A stretch of DNA of 8,185 nt. It comes from JACTUA01 sp035506435. GTDB lineage: Archaea; Halobacteriota; Methanomicrobia; Methanomicrobiales; JACTUA01. The notes under the pieces were generated by a model. That model saw nothing but the letters and a program-made list of their open reading frames with translations. It was not told the DNA's origin and did not search any database. The position numbers and the translations under genes were made by a program. The stretch spans positions 1-8,185 of the forward strand of contig DATJPK010000096.1 of assembly GCA_035506435.1 (NCBI GenBank), in the 5' to 3' direction. This document shows positions 1 to 5,529 of this stretch, in pieces. Numbering within the stretch: the stretch's first letter is position 1; each line of letters starts with the position of its first letter.

Positions 1-162
1 TACTACATCATGGACACCGGGAGGGTGTGACAGGTATTTCAGCTCTTCTTCCATCCATGTCCCTGACGCGGCTGCGATGCTTTCAATGGCACCCCGTTCA
101 TGAAACAGGAAGCCCGAGTAGTTCCCCAGGGATAAGCCTCCGGCGGAGTGAAACCCGCCCAT
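1..162 (-). CDS. Possible 5' part of an unrecognised gene leaving the window leftward
   Basis: The complementary strand is open without a stop from about 258 down to the window edge. From an ATG at 162 it gives 54 residues, beginning MGGFHSAGGLSLGNYSG and containing an acidic helix-like stretch TWMEEELKYL. An upstream GTG at 204 would add a hydrophobic, Gly/Pro-rich lead. Neither start has a purine-rich ribosome site. G+C at third codon positions is about 60%, clearly below the downstream genes, so this is either a gene of different composition or non-coding sequence that happens to be open. I do not recognise the family. The ATG overlaps, on the opposite strand, the only possible start of the rightward gene at 161, so both starts are hard to accept together. 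Confidence 0.3.
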   Translation of the reverse strand, partial: MGGFHSAGGLSLGNYSGFLFHERGAIESIAAASGTWMEEELKYLSHPPGVHDVV

Positions 163-832
163 GAGGGCACCGAGGGGGCCAGGGATTCCTGCAAGAGGGA
201 ACACGGGCAGGTTCCTGCGGCGCGATCTGATCCACGAGAAGGAGCGCGGGGGCGCGACCTACATCATCAGCGAGGACTACTCGTACAAGACCGAGGCCTA
301 TTACCGGATCCTCTCCCTCGAGATGGAGGGCCGGGACACCATCCCGTCGACCCGGGACCTCCTCGAGGCCTACGTGGTCCCGGTCTGCCTCGCGCGGGCG
401 GCGGATGCGGGTATCCCGGTGTGCGAGTGGGGGGTCTCCGACGAGCAGGTGCCCCTTCCCTCCATCCTCTACGGCATCTCCTATTTCGCTGATCCAGCGG
501 AGTACAGCCTCGTGCGGGACCTGGAGACCGCCGGCCCGGTCGTCAAGTACATCACCGGGAACGGGAAGTACCCCTTCTGCTACCAGCCCATCTCTCCCGA
601 TGCCGAGATCGTCCCCTGCGTCACCATTTTCGGGAGGACGGTGGGGGCCTCGGAACCCCTCGCCGACCTCGCGATGCAGGTGTACCGGCTCTTCCGGATT
701 CCCCTCATGGAGATCATCACGGTGTACAACGGGGGCCTGAGCCTGTCGGCCATCACCCCATGCTGGTACTCGAAGCTCACGAAGGAAGAGAAGGGTATCC
801 TCGAGGGGATCCTCTCGGAGGAGTGCAGGTGA
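161..832 (+). CDS. RLAN-domain protein (stand-alone partner of RimK-like ATP-grasp ligase)
   Basis: A 223-residue protein that I match from memory to the RLAN domain, the alpha+beta region usually fused to the N-terminus of RimK-like ATP-grasp enzymes. The matching parts are GGATYIISEDYSYKTEAYYR (about 30-49), DTIPSTRDLLEAY (59-71), and the C-terminal block YRLFRIPLMEI to YSKLTKEE (175-210), which resembles the end of RLAN. Here the domain is a separate protein whose stop overlaps the start of the ATP-grasp gene (GTGA at 829-832), so the two products probably work as a complex. No catalytic role is established for the domain. The start is doubtful: ATG 161 is the only start before the conserved region, an in-frame stop sits at 149-151, and the first 20 residues are Pro/Gly/Arg-rich and unlike the family, which usually has about 30 more residues there. 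A 5' truncation, frameshift or misjoin is likely. The stretch from about 224 onward is solid. Confidence 0.8.
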   Translation: MRAPRGPGIPARGNTGRFLRRDLIHEKERGGATYIISEDYSYKTEAYYRILSLEMEGRDTIPSTRDLLEAYVVPVCLARAADAGIPVCEWGVSDEQVPLPSILYGISYFADPAEYSLVRDLETAGPVVKYITGNGKYPFCYQPISPDAEIVPCVTIFGRTVGASEPLADLAMQVYRLFRIPLMEIITVYNGGLSLSAITPCWYSKLTKEEKGILEGILSEECR

Positions 833-1737
833 GCCGGCTCGGGGTCTTCGTGGACCGGCAGACGCTCGGGAACTCCGAGCAGCTGACGTCCCTGATCCGG
901 CTCCGGGACTCCGCCGAGGAGATGGGGCACATGGTGTACTTCATCTTCCCCACCGAGATCGCGAAGATCGGGAAGGTGGACGGGCTCTTCATCAGGAGCC
1001 GGACCGACCCGATGAACATCAGCTTCGTCGCCGCGAAGATGGCGGAGATGCGGGGCATCCCGGTCATCGACGACCCGGCCTCCATCCAGGTCTGCTCGGA
1101 CAAGGTGAACATGTACCTCCACCTCATCCGCGACGGTGTCCGGATACCGGACACGGTCTTCGTGAAGAAAGGGGAGCTCACCGAGCGGCGGGCACGCGAC
1201 CTCTTCCGGGAACTCGGGTCGCCCCTTATCCTGAAGGAGCCCTCCACCTCCTTCTCCCTCCGGGTGGAGAAGGTGAATACCGTCGCCGAGTTCCTGAAGA
1301 CGGGGAAGCGGTTCATCAAGCTCTCGGACTGGATCGTCGCCCAGCGGTTCATCGAGAGCAACTTCGACTGGCGGGTCGGGGTCCTCGACGGCGAGCCGCT
1401 CTATGCCTGCCAGTACATCATTCCCCAGGAGACCTTCAAGATCCAGGCGACGGTGAACGGCCACATCGTCTACTGCGCGGTAAAGGGCATGCCCCTCGAT
1501 GGGGTCCCTGCACCCATCCTCGACATCGCGGTGAAGGCGGGCCGGGCCATCGGGAAGGGGCTCTACGGGGTCGATATCAAGGACCGGCAGGGGACCCCGT
1601 TCGTCATCGAGGTGAACGATAACCCGTCCCTCGAGGGCGGGGAGGACGAGCAGTCGCCGGGGCTCTATCGGAAGATCATCGCGCACCTGCTCGGTGACAG
1701 CGGCGGGGCCGGGGCCGGGCCGGCCAGCACCCCCTGA
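829..1737 (+). CDS. RimK-like ATP-grasp ligase
   Basis: A 302-residue ATP-grasp enzyme, predicted to use ATP to activate a carboxylate as acyl phosphate and join it to an amine or thiol. Residues 1-80 form the pre-ATP-grasp region. The lid and nucleotide site include DK (91-92) and PLILKEP with Lys136. The acidic hinge is VAQRFIES (170-176), followed by WRVGVLDG. The metal site is VDIKDRQGTPFVIEVNDNPS with Glu261, Asn263 and Asn265 in EVNDN, as in RimK, so the active site looks intact. The start is GTG 829, not an ATG at 760: GGAGGAG at 817-823 is correctly placed, GTGA overlaps the RLAN stop, and LGVFVDR begins the expected first strand. The tail (289-302) is Gly/Ala-rich and probably disordered. 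RimK proper glutamylates ribosomal protein S6, but relatives make coenzyme F420 and peptide conjugates. Pairing with RLAN places it in the predicted amidoligase group of unknown substrate. Confidence 0.88.
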   Translation: MSRLGVFVDRQTLGNSEQLTSLIRLRDSAEEMGHMVYFIFPTEIAKIGKVDGLFIRSRTDPMNISFVAAKMAEMRGIPVIDDPASIQVCSDKVNMYLHLIRDGVRIPDTVFVKKGELTERRARDLFRELGSPLILKEPSTSFSLRVEKVNTVAEFLKTGKRFIKLSDWIVAQRFIESNFDWRVGVLDGEPLYACQYIIPQETFKIQATVNGHIVYCAVKGMPLDGVPAPILDIAVKAGRAIGKGLYGVDIKDRQGTPFVIEVNDNPSLEGGEDEQSPGLYRKIIAHLLGDSGGAGAGPASTP

Positions 1738-1743
1738 CCGGTT

Positions 1744-2997
1744 ATGCCCTCCGTGCCGGCGATACCGGTCATAGTTCTCATCCTCGTTTTCCTCGGGATA
1801 GCCGTCAGGCAGGTCGGCCGGTTCAGGTTCAGGATCTGGCAGGTGATGCTTGCGGGGGCGGTTGCCGTCCTCCTGACCGGGCAGGTGTCTCCTCTGGACG
1901 CAGCCCGGGCCATTAACCTCGACGTGATGGCATTCCTCTTCGGGATGTTCGTCGTCGGGGTTGCCCTCCGGGAGAGCGGGGAGCTCCAGGTCCTTTCCGG
2001 CCGGGTCCTCCGCGTGGCAAAGACCCGGGAGCAGTTGCTCATCCTGCTCATCGTCTCCTTCGGGGTCCTATCGGCGGTCCTGATGAACGATACCCTCGCC
2101 ATCATCGGGACTCCCCTCTGCCTCGCCGTCGCCCGCGGGAACAGGATGTCACCGAAACTGCTCCTCCTCGCCCTCGCGTTTTCCATTACCACGGGGAGCG
2201 TCCTCTCCCCGATCGGGAACCCCCAGAACCTCCTCGTCGCCCTCGCAGGCCCTTTCGGGAACCCCTTCGTCACCTTCGCCCTCTACCTCGCCATCCCGAC
2301 GGCTCTCTGCCTCGCGCTGGTATTCCTGTTCCTCCGGGTCTCCTTCCGGGAGGAGGCCTGGCACGACGGGGTCACCCCACCCTCGGGGGTGGTAACGGAC
2401 GAGCGCCTTGCCCTCCTCGCCCGGGCGTCGCTCGGGATCCTCGCCGCACTCGTGCTCGCGAGGATCGCGGGTTTCTTTGCCGGGCTCGACACGGTGCTCC
2501 TCCCCCTCCCTGCCATCGCCCTCCTGTCCGCGCTCCCCATCCTCGCGCTGTCGGGGCGGAGGGTCGAGATCGCCCGGAAGGTGGACTGGGAGACACTCGT
2601 GTTCTTTGCCGCCATGTTCGTCCTCATGGAGAGCGTCTGGGAGTCCGGGTTTCTCACCTCCCTCATCCAGGTCGCCGGCGGGGAGGTCGCCACGGTCCCG
2701 GTGATCCTTGTCCTCTCGGCGGTCATCTCCCAGTTCGTGTCCAACGTCCCCTGGGTCGCCCTCTTCCTCCCGGTCATCGGGGGGACGGGGAGGAGCATCC
2801 CTGCCCTCATGGCCCTTGCCGCGGGGAGCACCATCGCGGGGAACCTGACCATCCTCGGAGCGGCGTCGAACGTCATCATCATCCAGAACGCCGAAAAGGA
2901 GGGGGAGACCATCACCTTTCTCCAGTTCGTGAAGATCGGCCTCCCGCTCACGGTGCTCCAGCTCGCCGTGTACTGGTTCTTCCTCGGAGGAACCTGA
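1744..2997 (+). CDS. ArsB/CitM (ion transporter superfamily) membrane transporter
   Basis: A 417-residue integral membrane protein of the ion-transporter superfamily that holds ArsB, CitM and SLC13/DASS carriers. Hydrophobic segments cover roughly 8-20, 33-46, 62-76, 98-115, 117-130, 138-155, 176-198, 224-245, 250-270, 284-298, 316-330, 336-345, 352-365 and 395-415, the last including VLQLAVYWFF. The two inverted-repeat signatures are visible: LMNDTLAIIGTPL (113-125) with SVLSPIGNPQNLL (152-164) in the first half, and SQFVSNVPWVAL (329-340) with AGNLTILGAASNVIIIQNAE (365-384) in the second. These SN/GNP hairpins bind ion and substrate in the family. The substrate cannot be read from sequence; arsenite, dicarboxylate and Na+/H+ exchange all occur in relatives. 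It begins 6 bases after the ATP-grasp stop with no clear ribosome site, so translation is probably coupled. The operon position suggests it moves a substrate or product of the ligase, which is inference. Confidence 0.88.
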   Translation: MPSVPAIPVIVLILVFLGIAVRQVGRFRFRIWQVMLAGAVAVLLTGQVSPLDAARAINLDVMAFLFGMFVVGVALRESGELQVLSGRVLRVAKTREQLLILLIVSFGVLSAVLMNDTLAIIGTPLCLAVARGNRMSPKLLLLALAFSITTGSVLSPIGNPQNLLVALAGPFGNPFVTFALYLAIPTALCLALVFLFLRVSFREEAWHDGVTPPSGVVTDERLALLARASLGILAALVLARIAGFFAGLDTVLLPLPAIALLSALPILALSGRRVEIARKVDWETLVFFAAMFVLMESVWESGFLTSLIQVAGGEVATVPVILVLSAVISQFVSNVPWVALFLPVIGGTGRSIPALMALAAGSTIAGNLTILGAASNVIIIQNAEKEGETITFLQFVKIGLPLTVLQLAVYWFFLGGT

Positions 2998-3000
2998 ATT

Positions 3001-3855
3001 TCACGCCCGGTGCGGCCTGCGCTTCTCCTGCCTGACGCCCGTCCCCTTGAAGAAGGTGTAGCAGAAGGTCCCGCCCGGCTCCGCCGTCCGGTAAAGATCC
3101 CGGATGCCCTCCTCCCATTCTGCCCTGTCCATCATCCCGCGGGCGAGGACATCGTCCTTCACTCCCTCGACCATCGCGGTGAAGGTCTGCTTCGTGAACC
3201 CTTCGACCAGCCCGGGGCGTGAGTCGTCGGCGTACACCTGCCTCGGGGAGACCCGGACGTCCCTGAACCCGGCGCCCGTGAGAAGCGGGTAGAGCTCCCG
3301 CCCGATCAGGGCATTCCCGCCCGCCTCCCGCTGGAGCGCGACAAGGCAGGCGATGGCCCTCCTCGCGGCCCCGCTGTCGGGATGGAAAAAGGCCGAGCCA
3401 TGGTCGCCCTCGATAACGGTGATGGTGCCCCCGGGGGCAAGGACCCGGTGCAGGCTCGCGAGGGCACGGGCCGGGTCAGGGAGGTGCTCAAGAACGAAGC
3501 AGACGAAGACGTGGTCAAAGCAGCCTTCGTCGAACGGGAGGGCAAGGATATCCGCCTGCCGGAACTCCACGTTCCGGGCGCCCGAGGCCTCCACCCTCTC
3601 TGCCGCGACAGCGAGGGAAGATCCCGAGAGATCGACGGAAGTGATCCGGGCCCCCGGGCTCCCCTTCGCAAGGATGACGGTCTGGGCGCCGATACCGCAG
3701 CCGGCCTCGAGGACCCGGCTCCCGGGCGGGTAGCGGGTGTCGTGGTGGAGGAGATCGGTCAGGGTGTGCGCCTGATCGAGGAGGCGCTCGGACTCGCGGA
3801 CGGAATAACCATGTACATAGGAATTCCCCGGTTTCATCCGCGGGTAACGCCTCAC
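3001..3855 (-). CDS. Class I SAM-dependent methyltransferase
   Basis: A 284-residue Rossmann-fold methyltransferase. Motif I is VLEAGCGIGAQT (48-59), the acidic ribose-binding end of strand 2 is SVDLS (Asp75), motif II is ADILALPF (101-108), and FDHVFVCFVLEHLPDP (113-128) precedes the post-motif helix; PGGTITVIEG (141-150) is the next strand. The N-terminal YVHGYSVRESERLLDQAHTL and HHDTRYPPGSRVL belong to a widespread bacterial and archaeal family of unknown substrate that I recognise by pattern. The region after 150 (HGSAFFHPDS, ARRAIACLVALQ, FTAMVEGVKDD) should form the substrate lid and gives no clear target. The start is GTG 3855, overlapping the stop of the flavoprotein gene (GTGA); Met7 is a plausible alternative start, with GAGG about 12 bases upstream. 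Coupled translation with the upstream gene suggests they share a pathway. The stop lies only 3 bases from the stop of the convergent transporter gene. Confidence 0.88.
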   Translation of the reverse strand: MRRYPRMKPGNSYVHGYSVRESERLLDQAHTLTDLLHHDTRYPPGSRVLEAGCGIGAQTVILAKGSPGARITSVDLSGSSLAVAAERVEASGARNVEFRQADILALPFDEGCFDHVFVCFVLEHLPDPARALASLHRVLAPGGTITVIEGDHGSAFFHPDSGAARRAIACLVALQREAGGNALIGRELYPLLTGAGFRDVRVSPRQVYADDSRPGLVEGFTKQTFTAMVEGVKDDVLARGMMDRAEWEEGIRDLYRTAEPGGTFCYTFFKGTGVRQEKRRPHRA

Positions 3856-4328
3856 ATGTTCTGGAGCGCGACGATATCCGTAACGCCCGTGAGCCGCCAG
3901 AGGATGGAGCGCTCCTCGGCCGCGATGGTCTCGATGGGCTCCTGGGGCAGTATTCCCAGGGCGGCGAGGATGTTCATCGAGAGCTTCTTCTTCTTGATCA
4001 TCGAGACGAACTTCTGGCGGATCTTCTTCTTCTCGATGGCGTCCTCCACCTCCTCGAGCCTTCCCTGCAGGGTGACGAACATGTAGCAGGAAAGGTCCTG
4101 GCTGTACCGCTCAACCTCCACCGAGACGTACGGGTTGGACCGGAAATGCCGGATCTTCTTCCCGTACCGGGTCGAGAGGAAGTACATGAAGTTCCCCTCA
4201 AAAACGTAGAGGAAGGGGGCGATGTAGGGGTATTTCTCGCCGAGAAACGCGATCCGCGAGACATACCCCTCGGTGATGAGGGCATCATACTCCTCCTTTT
4301 CCATCCTCGGGATTCTGACAACCTCCAT
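3852..4328 (-). CDS. PNPOx-like FMN-binding split-barrel protein
   Basis: A 158-residue protein of the pyridoxamine 5'-phosphate oxidase-like flavin-binding superfamily. The order is typical: an N-terminal helix (MEKEEYDALITEGYVSR, 9-25), strand AFLGEKYPYIAPFLYVFEG (27-45), MYFLSTRYGKKIRHFRSNPY (48-67) with the basic GKKIRHFR segment that holds the flavin phosphate, strand VSVEVERY (68-75), and CYMFVTLQGRLEEVED (81-96). A Lys-rich helical tail (100-120) and LWRLTGVTDIVAL (143-155) close the barrel. Members bind FMN, FAD or F420, and some are reductases; which applies here is not visible. I chose ATG 4328 over an in-frame TTG at 4337. A TATA box at 4361-4367 would put the transcript start at about 4337-4340, giving a very short leader. 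It is the first gene of a two-gene leftward operon with the methyltransferase. Confidence 0.87.
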   Translation of the reverse strand: MEVVRIPRMEKEEYDALITEGYVSRIAFLGEKYPYIAPFLYVFEGNFMYFLSTRYGKKIRHFRSNPYVSVEVERYSQDLSCYMFVTLQGRLEEVEDAIEKKKIRQKFVSMIKKKKLSMNILAALGILPQEPIETIAAEERSILWRLTGVTDIVALQNM

Positions 4329-4360
4329 GCCGACCAACAGCTTGAATACCTCATCCCGTT

Positions 4361-4367
4361 TGATAAA
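4361..4367 (-). promoter_or_regulatory. TATA-like box for the flavoprotein/methyltransferase operon
   Basis: On the complementary strand the sequence reads CCTTTATCAAAC, an AT-rich island in G+C-rich surroundings, 33 bases before the ATG at 4328. At the usual archaeal TATA-to-start distance, transcription would begin near 4337-4340, so the leader would be about 10 bases. The TFB recognition element upstream is not distinct. Confidence 0.5.
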
Positions 4368-4379
4368 GGTTCTGGTACG

Positions 4380-4405
4380 TCACCCGTGAGCCGGCCATGA
4401 TTCAC
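4380..4405. promoter_or_regulatory. TCAC/GTGA half-sites between divergent promoters (candidate operator)
   Basis: TCAC (4380-4383) and GTGA (4386-4389) form an inverted pair with a 2-base spacer, and another TCAC lies at 4402-4405, 22 bases (about two helical turns) from the first. They sit between the leftward TATA box at 4361-4367 and the rightward one at 4434-4440, where one regulator could affect both. Four-base motifs are common, so this is a weak suggestion. Confidence 0.2.
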
Positions 4406-4433
4406 AGGCGACCTTTTTGCAGGCTGCCTCCGG

Positions 4434-4440
4434 CTTTTAT
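4434..4440 (+). promoter_or_regulatory. TATA-like box for the glycosylase gene
   Basis: CGGCTTTTATCC contains CTTTTAT about 28-34 bases before ATG 4468. Transcription would start within a few bases of that ATG, giving a leaderless or nearly leaderless message. This box lies inside a longer reading frame beginning at 4417, which argues against the 4417 start. Confidence 0.5.
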
Positions 4441-4467
4441 CCCCGGAAGGCCCAACCTGAGATCGGC

Positions 4468-5367
4468 ATGGTCTGGCCGCAGGATCTCCGGGACGAGCTG
4501 GCAGGCATCGAGGCTTCGGTCACGCCCCGGCTCAGGAATGAGGGGCTCACCCCCGGGGTGGTCCGCCTGTTCCGCGGCCGTCTGATGCACTTTTACGCGA
4601 CTTATGGGAGGGATCTCCCCTGGAGGCGCACCACCGACCCTTACCGGATCCTCGTGTCAGAGTTCATGCTCCAGCAGACGCAGGTAGGGCGGGTGCTCGT
4701 GAAATACCCGGAGTTTCTCGGGAAGTTCCCGGACATTGCCACACTCGCGGGCGCCACGCCTCGGGAGGTGCTTGGCGCCTGGCAGGGCCTCGGGTACAAC
4801 CGCCGGGCCCTGGCTCTTCATGCCACTGCCCGGAAAGCCGTCCGGGAGTTCGGCGGGTCCATCCCGCTCGACCCGGTGGTCCTCGAATCCTTTCCCGGGA
4901 TCGGCGCGGCGACGGCCGGGGCCGTTGTTGTTTTTTCGACGAACCTGCCCCTGGTCTTCATCGAGACGAACATCCGCAGGGTGTTCATCCACCTCTTCTT
5001 CTCCGGCGTGACCAGGGTCCATGACCGCGAGATCGAGCCGATCCTTGCCAGGACCCTGATGAGGAACCGGCCCCGGGATTTCTACTATGCCCTCATGGAC
5101 CTTGGATCCCTCCTGATGGGGCAGGGAAACCCGAATACGCGAAGTGCCGGCTATTCGAGGCAGAGCCCCTTCCAGGGATCGGACCGGCAGCTGCGGGGGG
5201 AGATTCTCAGGAGACTCCTCCCGACCGGCGATATCGCATCGGGCATCCTTTCTGACCTTGAAGCTGCACGTCCCGGGCAGCTGGAACGGGTACTCGGGGG
5301 TCTCGAGAGGGACGGCTTCATCGAGAGGGTCCCGGGACGAATTCGATGCCGGGACGCATCCGGGTGA
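4468..5367 (+). CDS. MutY-like HhH-GPD DNA glycosylase without Fe-S cysteines
   Basis: A 299-residue base-excision-repair glycosylase homologue. MutY features are RDLPWRRTTDPYRILVSEFM (48-67) and LQQTQV (69-73 region) with Glu65 at the MutY catalytic Glu position, LGAWQGLGYNRRALALH (102-118), the helix-hairpin-helix ESFPGIGAATAGAV (140-153), and ALMDLG (208-213). Two points differ from classical MutY. The catalytic Asp of the VDGN/VDTH motif is Glu166 in FIETNIRRVFIHLFF. The four-cysteine [4Fe-4S] loop after ALMDLG is replaced by GNPNTRSAGYSRQSPFQGSD (220-239), a loop I recognise from an iron-sulfur-free MutY-related family in archaea and bacteria. Residues 243-297 look like a winged-helix tail (ILSDL, QLERVLGGLERDGFIER). 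Adenine opposite 8-oxoguanine is the default substrate but is not certain. The start is ATG 4468, matched to the TATA box at 4434-4440. The gene appears monocistronic. Confidence 0.85.
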   Translation: MVWPQDLRDELAGIEASVTPRLRNEGLTPGVVRLFRGRLMHFYATYGRDLPWRRTTDPYRILVSEFMLQQTQVGRVLVKYPEFLGKFPDIATLAGATPREVLGAWQGLGYNRRALALHATARKAVREFGGSIPLDPVVLESFPGIGAATAGAVVVFSTNLPLVFIETNIRRVFIHLFFSGVTRVHDREIEPILARTLMRNRPRDFYYALMDLGSLLMGQGNPNTRSAGYSRQSPFQGSDRQLRGEILRRLLPTGDIASGILSDLEAARPGQLERVLGGLERDGFIERVPGRIRCRDASG

Positions 5368-5432
5368 TGGACGGGTGAAGACAGGCTATCCGTGAATCAA
5401 CCGCTCCACCGGCTGCGGCCTTGCCGTGCCGT

Positions 5433-5460
5433 GCGGGTTTCCCCTCCGGCGGGGACCCGC
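5433..5460. repeat. Strong G+C-rich hairpin between glycosylase and epimerase genes
   Basis: GCGGGT (5433-5438) pairs with ACCCGC (5455-5460), and after a two-base TT bulge CCCC (5441-5444) pairs with GGGG (5451-5454), closing a TCCGGC loop. It lies 66 bases past the glycosylase stop and 70 before the epimerase start. It has no T-run behind it, so it is not a typical terminator of any kind; transcript-end stabilisation or a processing site are possible. The rest of 5368-5480 shows no gene. Confidence 0.45.
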
Positions 5461-5480
5461 TGACCCGGACGAAAGGAAAG

Positions 5481-5500
5481 GGATATGCGAAGGCATATCC
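5481..5500. repeat. Perfect 8-bp inverted repeat upstream of the epimerase (candidate operator/promoter)
   Basis: GGATATGC (5481-5488) and GCATATCC (5493-5500) are exact reverse complements around GAAG. This AT-rich dyad lies 30 bases before ATG 5530, where an archaeal TATA element would be expected, so CATATCC may be the promoter itself with the dyad as an overlapping regulator site. Part of it, GGCATATCCA, recurs after the gene at 6511-6520. Confidence 0.45.
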
Positions 5501-5529
5501 ATACCCACGATGAGACAGGGGGTTCTCTC

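Noticed and set aside
760..828. Upstream ATG start for the ATP-grasp gene
   Set aside because: It adds 23 residues that only re-read the end of the RLAN gene in another frame; GTG 829 has the ribosome site and the 4-base overlap.
580..1686. Long 368-residue open frame on the complement of the RLAN and ATP-grasp genes
   Set aside because: It is a shadow of high third-position G+C: low-complexity, full of Arg/Asp/Pro/Leu/Glu, with no recognisable motif, and opposite two genes with clear domain signatures.
2283..2951. Open frame on the complement of the transporter gene
   Set aside because: Ser/Arg/Thr-rich shadow with no motif; the forward frame has clear membrane segments and family signatures.
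1744..2997. Specific naming of the transporter as arsenite efflux ArsB
   Set aside because: No arsR, arsA or arsC-like gene is near, and the superfamily includes dicarboxylate and Na+/H+ carriers, so a substrate is not supported.
3382..4086. Rightward open frame across the methyltransferase and flavoprotein genes
   Set aside because: It spans two well-supported genes on the opposite strand and has no family features.
4335..4337. TTG as start of the flavoprotein
   Set aside because: It adds three residues only; ATG 4328 is the more usual codon. A leaderless TTG start cannot be fully excluded.
5411..5475. Possible tRNA-like fold around the 5433-5460 hairpin
   Set aside because: No T-loop consensus GGTTCGAATCC-like segment, anticodon arm or acceptor pairing could be found.
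5485..5529. Earlier start for the epimerase
   Set aside because: The ATG lies inside the perfect inverted repeat and the added residues (MRRHIHTHDE) precede the normal N-terminus of the family.
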